From: Gammaproteobacteria bacterium UBA2965
Lineage (GTDB): Bacteria; Pseudomonadota; Gammaproteobacteria; Pseudomonadales; Azotimanducaceae
NCBI GenBank assembly: GCA_002348385.1
Contig: DEBD01000041.1
Span: 1 to 17,034, forward strand
Direction: 5' to 3'
Length of the DNA: 17,034 nt
Shown: one piece after another, positions 13,660-17,034 of the stretch
Numbering within the stretch: position 1 is the stretch's first letter
Layout of the letters: every line of letters starts with the position of its first letter
Program-made: the position numbers and the translations under genes
The notes under the pieces: model-generated
What the model was told of the DNA's origin: nothing
What the model saw: the letters and a program-made list of their open reading frames with translations, nothing else
The model's database searches: none

Positions 13660-14937
13660 CTAAAAGAACACGAACGACCGAACCACCACGTTCTTACGGC
13701 AAGGCGCATCTTCGGCCGCGGTGGGATCCACGCAGGCCGAGTGGAACGACCAGCGCGACACCGAGCCGTCGGTTATGGAGTCGTAGCACTTGAGCATCGA
13801 CACCTCGGTGGAGGTCTGCTGCGGGAACCAGTACCACTCGTGCTCGGGCCGGTAGGTGAAACGCGTGGTCTCGCCCACGCGATCGTCATAGATCCGATAG
13901 TTGGTGATGTACGGCTGATCCGCGAACGAAGGCCACGCACACAACACGAAGGGATACTGGCCCACCGGCTCCATGGGCTTGGCCAGATTGATGGACATGA
14001 AGCGCCGCGAAAGCTTGGCGTCGGCTTCTTCCGCCGTGTAATGCTGCGTTCGTCCGAAGTTGCGCAGGTTGTGAATGAGCAACTCCCGTGCACGCACACG
14101 ACCGCTGTTGTCGTTTAAGTCGTTATGCACGATGTTGGCGTATTGGGCGTTCACACCCGGGTTCTTGTTGTTCTGATCTTCCGTGCGATCGCCGCTGTAG
14201 TCCTTGTCGAACACATCATGGTTGTACACCAGCGCGTCCGTCGCCCCCGGGAATAAGTCCAACAGCAGCTTTTCCATCTCGGGATAAAACACGCGCTCCA
14301 CTTCCGCCGCATCGTAGAAGTTCTCGCACTTCGACTCGCAGTGGGCCAGCGCCAGGCCCAGCCTGTCCATACATTCAGAGCTCGTAGGCGACAAACCCGG
14401 GTAGTACTCCTCGAGCCGCCGAGCGTCGCGCAGTACCTGGGGGAAATACAGGCAGCGTCGGGCGGTATCATGCTCTTCCTTGCGTAGCGCCTGAGCATCC
14501 GCCTCACGTGACGGGTCGCGCCAAAGCGCATTGGAAGAAACGATGGAGTACGACGGTTGCTCATGAATCGTATAGCGCAACGGCAGCACCACGCCGCCTT
14601 CGGGCGCCTGCATGCCGCTTGCGCGGATGTGTGCGAGGCACTCCTCATAGTGACGGAACCCCACGCCCCATTTGGTCTCGATAGGCCCGGGCGGCGCGTT
14701 TTCGAGCAGGTCGGTGACTGCCTGTCCTTCCCCCACGGCGATCTGCTCGAACGCGGCGCGAGTCGCCTCGGCCGTTCCCGCATCTCCATCGCGATCAAAC
14801 GACATGTAGGACAGACCGCCGTTGGCCGCAATCGGCGGCGGCTGCCCCTTGGTCAGCTCCAGGGGAGGAACGTATCGCGCCGAATTGCCCTTCTCGGACC
14901 CCGCATCACGGTCCGTGCTATGTCGAGGCTGGCTCAT
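13660..14937 (-). CDS. CmcJ/NvfI-family 2-oxoglutarate/Fe(II)-type oxygenase
   Basis: A 425-aa protein of the CmcJ/NvfI family, which includes CmcJ of cephamycin biosynthesis and fungal hydroxylases/desaturases of the AsaB/GA4-desaturase type. The metal-binding pair is in VHNDLNDNSG (270-279, His271 and Asp273), the distal His399 is in WSFHSACVDPT, and Arg420 in VVVRSFVFF probably binds the co-substrate carboxylate. MLKCYDS (381-387) and the RFMSINLAKPM stretch (312-322) are also typical of the family. The first ~115 residues are family-specific. No signal peptide. The ATG at 14937 is preceded by a GGGGG run about 7 nt upstream; a longer frame from 15066 has no ribosome site. The substrate is unknown. 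Neighbours give no clear biosynthetic cluster, so a secondary-metabolite or xenobiotic role is inference. Confidence 0.85.
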   Translation of the reverse strand: MSQPRHSTDRDAGSEKGNSARYVPPLELTKGQPPPIAANGGLSYMSFDRDGDAGTAEATRAAFEQIAVGEGQAVTDLLENAPPGPIETKWGVGFRHYEECLAHIRASGMQAPEGGVVLPLRYTIHEQPSYSIVSSNALWRDPSREADAQALRKEEHDTARRCLYFPQVLRDARRLEEYYPGLSPTSSECMDRLGLALAHCESKCENFYDAAEVERVFYPEMEKLLLDLFPGATDALVYNHDVFDKDYSGDRTEDQNNKNPGVNAQYANIVHNDLNDNSGRVRARELLIHNLRNFGRTQHYTAEEADAKLSRRFMSINLAKPMEPVGQYPFVLCAWPSFADQPYITNYRIYDDRVGETTRFTYRPEHEWYWFPQQTSTEVSMLKCYDSITDGSVSRWSFHSACVDPTAAEDAPCRKNVVVRSFVFF

Positions 14938-15125
14938 GGAAAGCCCCCGCTGGTAAACCGCTAATCCTGGCACACCTGTCCCAATGGGGGAAGCAGGTCG
15001 ACCCGAACGCCCGGCAACACTCAAAAACAACTCACAAACGCACCACTGCCCACACATTCTAGTCACAGCTTTAGGGGCGTCGCTCCGTTACTGTCGCCGT
15101 CCCCATATCGGGAAAGCTTTGAGCC

Positions 15126-15548
15126 ATGCACTTGTCAAAAGCGCTTCTGCTAGCGCTTACGCTAATGGTAGGAACCGACGCGTTTGCCAACTGCGCCAAG
15201 CGCGATCTGTACGGGTTTTGGCACGTGATCTCCCTCGGGAGCAGCGACGGTGTGGGATCCGTCTGCATCATCGCCCTCAACGCCCTGGGCAAGGTGAAGA
15301 GCTCGTCGAGCTGCGAGCTTTTCTCGGATACTTCCGCCGAGCGCACGGCGTTCGACCTGGATCCATCATCGTCGCTCACCGTGAACCGTCAATGCCATGT
15401 CAGCGGCGGGCTCGGAGAAGCCGGCAGGCCACTGCTGGCCATAGATGGCCAGATGAGCCGAGAAGGTGAGTATATCCAGGGCACGCTGGAGGCTGACGCG
15501 CCAGACGACGTCGGGTCCGACGTCTTCATAGCCATCAAAATGAAGTAA
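15126..15548 (+). CDS. Exported cysteine-containing protein, unknown
   Basis: A 140-aa protein with a signal peptide (MHLSKALLLALTLMVGTDAFA, cleavage near 21|NCAK), predicted to be periplasmic. The mature part has four cysteines (23, 47, 63 and 90), enough for two disulfides, and alternating beta-strand-like segments: LYGFWHVISLG, SVCIIALNALGKVK, SCELFSD and DVFIAIKMK. The YGFWHVISL opening resembles small beta-barrel or lipocalin-like secreted proteins, but I cannot assign a family. Ribosome site is weak (GGGAAAG). It is divergent from the CmcJ-type gene by 188 nt, so they may share regulation. Confidence 0.7.
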   Translation: MHLSKALLLALTLMVGTDAFANCAKRDLYGFWHVISLGSSDGVGSVCIIALNALGKVKSSSSCELFSDTSAERTAFDLDPSSSLTVNRQCHVSGGLGEAGRPLLAIDGQMSREGEYIQGTLEADAPDDVGSDVFIAIKMK

Positions 15549-15825
15549 CCCGCCGCGGCTCCATACGCCTCTCCCCTGCGCCCTACCGAGATTGGGTCAA
15601 CGTCCCACAGAGGCCAATAATCACTCCGGGCGACAACACCGCCTATAACATGTTTTCACACGTCCTAAATACTACCCCGCACATCTGCCGCTTTTTCCAA
15701 CCGCTCCTCGTGCAGCGGATTGTCACCTCTAGTCCGAGATGCCCTCCTAACGGACTCTGTTGGCGCACGTTGGCCAACCGAGTTGGTGGTATAGTCCGGC
15801 GCCGAACCCTCAACGGACGCCAAAT
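15549..15825. other. Intergenic region before the second SDR
   Basis: About 280 nt with no supported gene. The first 200 nt hold only weak stems. The last part holds an operator-like palindrome and an extended -10 promoter (listed separately). Confidence 0.5.
15769..15795 (+). promoter_or_regulatory. Extended -10 promoter with overlapping palindromic operator
   Basis: TGGTATAGT (15787-15795) is an extended -10 element; no good -35 is seen. Directly upstream, GTTGGCCAAC (15769-15778) is a perfect 10-bp palindrome, and CCAAC-CGA-GTTGG (15774-15786) is a second, overlapping one, giving three GTTGG half-sites next to or inside the RNA polymerase footprint. Transcription would begin near 15802 and give a ~24-nt leader to the TTG at 15826. 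This arrangement suits a repressor such as a TetR-type protein, though none is encoded here. Confidence 0.45.
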
Positions 15826-16602
15826 TTGGACCTCAATCTCACCGGCAAGTGTGCCTTGGTAACAGGCAGCTACCGGGGCACAGGAATGATCATCGCTCAA
15901 TGCCTTGCGCGCGAAGGCGCCCGGGTGCTGGTTCACGGCCTCAAGGCAGGCCAGGCCGAAGCCGCTGTGGAACAGTTAGGTCTGGGGGAACCCGTCACCG
16001 GAGACATCACCAACGACGACGGCGCCGCGCAGCTCATCAATCAGATGGCGGGTAGCCACATCGACGTTCTGGTCAACAACTACGGTACAGCCGATGCAGG
16101 CAGTTGGGAGACCAGCAGCAGCGACGAGTGGGTGGTCGCGTATCAAAAGAACGTACTGTCTGCCCAGCGCCTGATCACCAGCCTGCTGCCAGCCATGCGA
16201 GATGCCGGCTGGGGGCGAATCATCAACCTGGGCACCATCGGATCCACCCGCCCCAACGCGCGCAATCCGCAGTACTACGCTTCCAAGGGCGCGCTGGCTA
16301 CCATGACGGTGAGCCTGGCCAAAGAGTTGGCCGCTAGCGGGGTGCGGGTCAATCTGGTCTCTCCCGGGATAATCCTCACGCCCGAGGTGGAGGCTGCATA
16401 CCTGGCACGCGGCCAACGCAAGGGCTGGGGTTCCACCTGGGACGAAATCGAGCCCCATGCCGCCCGTGACATTCCCATCGGCCGCATCACGCGCCGCGAA
16501 GAGGTCGCCAGTCTGGTGGCCTATCTGGCCAGTCCTTTGGCGGACGCTATCCACGGCCAGAACATCAAGATCGACGGCGGCATCCTGGACATCGTGTCGT
16601 GA
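15826..16602 (+). CDS. SDR oxidoreductase with altered active-site motifs
   Basis: A 258-aa SDR-fold protein, cytoplasmic. TGSYRGTG (13-20) is the cofactor loop, GDI (59-61) and NNYG (84-87, in place of NNAG) follow, then Asn109, and Tyr150/Lys154 (YYASK). At the exact position of the catalytic Ser, 13 residues before Tyr150, there is Thr137 (NLGTIGS). Thr can substitute for this Ser in other SDRs, so activity is possible. VNLVSPGIILTPEVEAAYL and the C-terminal YLASPLADAIHGQNIKIDGG are standard. The TTG at 15826 is preferred because it gives MDLNLTGKCALVTG and because an earlier start at 15760 would lie upstream of the predicted promoter. It is followed by a GTGA overlap with a small frame. 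Substrate unknown. Confidence 0.9.
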   Translation: MDLNLTGKCALVTGSYRGTGMIIAQCLAREGARVLVHGLKAGQAEAAVEQLGLGEPVTGDITNDDGAAQLINQMAGSHIDVLVNNYGTADAGSWETSSSDEWVVAYQKNVLSAQRLITSLLPAMRDAGWGRIINLGTIGSTRPNARNPQYYASKGALATMTVSLAKELAASGVRVNLVSPGIILTPEVEAAYLARGQRKGWGSTWDEIEPHAARDIPIGRITRREEVASLVAYLASPLADAIHGQNIKIDGGILDIVS

Positions 16603-16754
16603 GCCACACCCCCGCTCGCCTACTTGGGCTGTGCGCGCTGCTCGCCGGGCGCTATCTGCCCGTGATGGTACCGCGGCGTCTCCGAACTCGAATAGCAGAC
16701 ACCTGCGAGGAGCGCTGGCGCTACCGAGAAACAAACGAGCGTACAAGCTCGTGA
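16599..16754 (+). CDS. Possible 51-aa protein coupled to both flanking SDR genes
   Basis: A frame of 51 codons starting with GTG inside the end of the second SDR (GTGA overlap, 16599-16602) and ending in another GTGA overlap (16751-16754) with the third SDR. The encoded peptide starts MSHTPARLLGLCALLAGRYL, has a hydrophobic stretch at residues 8-24 and then a highly basic tail (VPRRLRTRIADTCEERWRYRE). It could be a membrane-associated small protein. No Shine-Dalgarno is visible for it or for the third SDR, so translational coupling through the GTGA overlaps would explain both. A chance frame remains quite possible. Confidence 0.35.
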   Translation: MSHTPARLLGLCALLAGRYLPVMVPRRLRTRIADTCEERWRYRETNERTSS

Positions 16755-17034
16755 GCGTGTGCGTAATAACCGGAACCACACAGGGCATCGGCTTTGAGAC
16801 GGCCCGAGTGGTGGCCTCGCGGGGCATGACAGTAATCATGCTGAACCGGGACGCCGATCGTGGAAAGCAAGCAGCGCGAAAGATCCGCGAAGACACAAGC
16901 AACCCACAGGTAGTCAATCTTCAGTGCGATCTTGCAAGGCTTAAGTCGGTAAGCCATTGCGCGGAAGCCATTCTGCGGGACCACGAAAGCGTGGACATAC
17001 TTGTCAACAATGCAGGGATAATGAATGGCTCCCT
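16751..17034 (+). CDS. SDR oxidoreductase, N-terminal part (runs off the window)
   Basis: The first 94 residues of a third SDR. TGTTQGIG (7-14) is the dinucleotide loop, LNRD (31-34, Arg33) suggests preference for NADPH, CDL (59-61) follows, and LVNNAGIM (84-91) is the fourth-strand motif. The NRD and CDL pattern is like the retinol-dehydrogenase/WWOX-type and protochlorophyllide-reductase-like SDRs rather than the two other SDRs here, so it is not a recent duplicate. No ATG is available near the start; GTG at 16751 is the best choice and overlaps the upstream frame by GTGA. The catalytic Ser-Tyr-Lys part is beyond the window. Confidence 0.85.
   Translation, partial: MSVCVITGTTQGIGFETARVVASRGMTVIMLNRDADRGKQAARKIREDTSNPQVVNLQCDLARLKSVSHCAEAILRDHESVDILVNNAGIMNGS

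Noticed and set aside
15760..15825. Longer N-terminus for the second SDR
   Set aside because: The extension lies over the predicted promoter and operator and is unlike SDR N-termini.

Overview
This is a GC-rich chromosomal window, most likely from a gammaproteobacterium. The basis is murein-peptide ligase (mpl), SrkA/YihE-type kinase and ComF, plus a membrane pyrophosphatase beside a PPi-dependent phosphofructokinase, a pairing known from methanotrophic gammaproteobacteria. The accessory half (SDRs, MBL hydrolase, dehalogenase-like hydrolase, cupin, CmcJ-type oxygenase) resembles the loosely organised catabolic or secondary-metabolism content of environmental gammaproteobacteria. I cannot assign a genus. 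I see no rRNA, tRNA, CRISPR array, insertion sequence, phage gene or origin.

Layout. 1-1577: the 3' end of hppA (+) converges on pfp (-), with a stem-loop terminator between them; both work on pyrophosphate. 1681-6410 (+): a five-helix membrane protein overlaps mpl by 11 nt, followed by an exported cyclase-family hydrolase, then comF and srkA. The last two lack a Shine-Dalgarno and have a -10-like hexamer just before ATG, so they may be leaderless. 6397-9682: tightly packed, partly overlapping convergent and divergent genes: a PlsC-like acyltransferase (-), an MBL-fold hydrolase (+), a TauE/SafE permease (-) and a small membrane protein (-). 9732-12139: an NTF2/SnoaL-like protein (+), a haloalkane-dehalogenase-like hydrolase (-), a small exported protein matching only the C-terminal domain of the SAM hydroxide adenosyltransferase/fluorinase family (+), a 48-aa single-helix protein (-), and a weakly supported 57-codon frame. 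12140-17034: an SDR (-), a cupin (+) with a good sigma70-type promoter, a CmcJ/NvfI-family 2OG-Fe(II) oxygenase (-), an exported cysteine-containing protein (+), a second SDR (+) behind an operator-like palindrome, a possible 51-aa frame linked by GTGA overlaps on both sides, and a third SDR (+) running off the end.

How the genes fit together. The first part is core metabolism and envelope upkeep: PPi-linked glycolysis and proton pumping, peptidoglycan recycling, DNA-uptake-type and stress-kinase functions. The second part is a set of single-gene enzyme units with frequent strand switching, not one long pathway operon. I do not see a complete new multi-gene system. The points most worth a second look are the stand-alone exported SAM-HAT C-domain, the bacterial CmcJ-type oxygenase, the candidate leaderless starts, and the GTGA-linked small frame between two SDRs.
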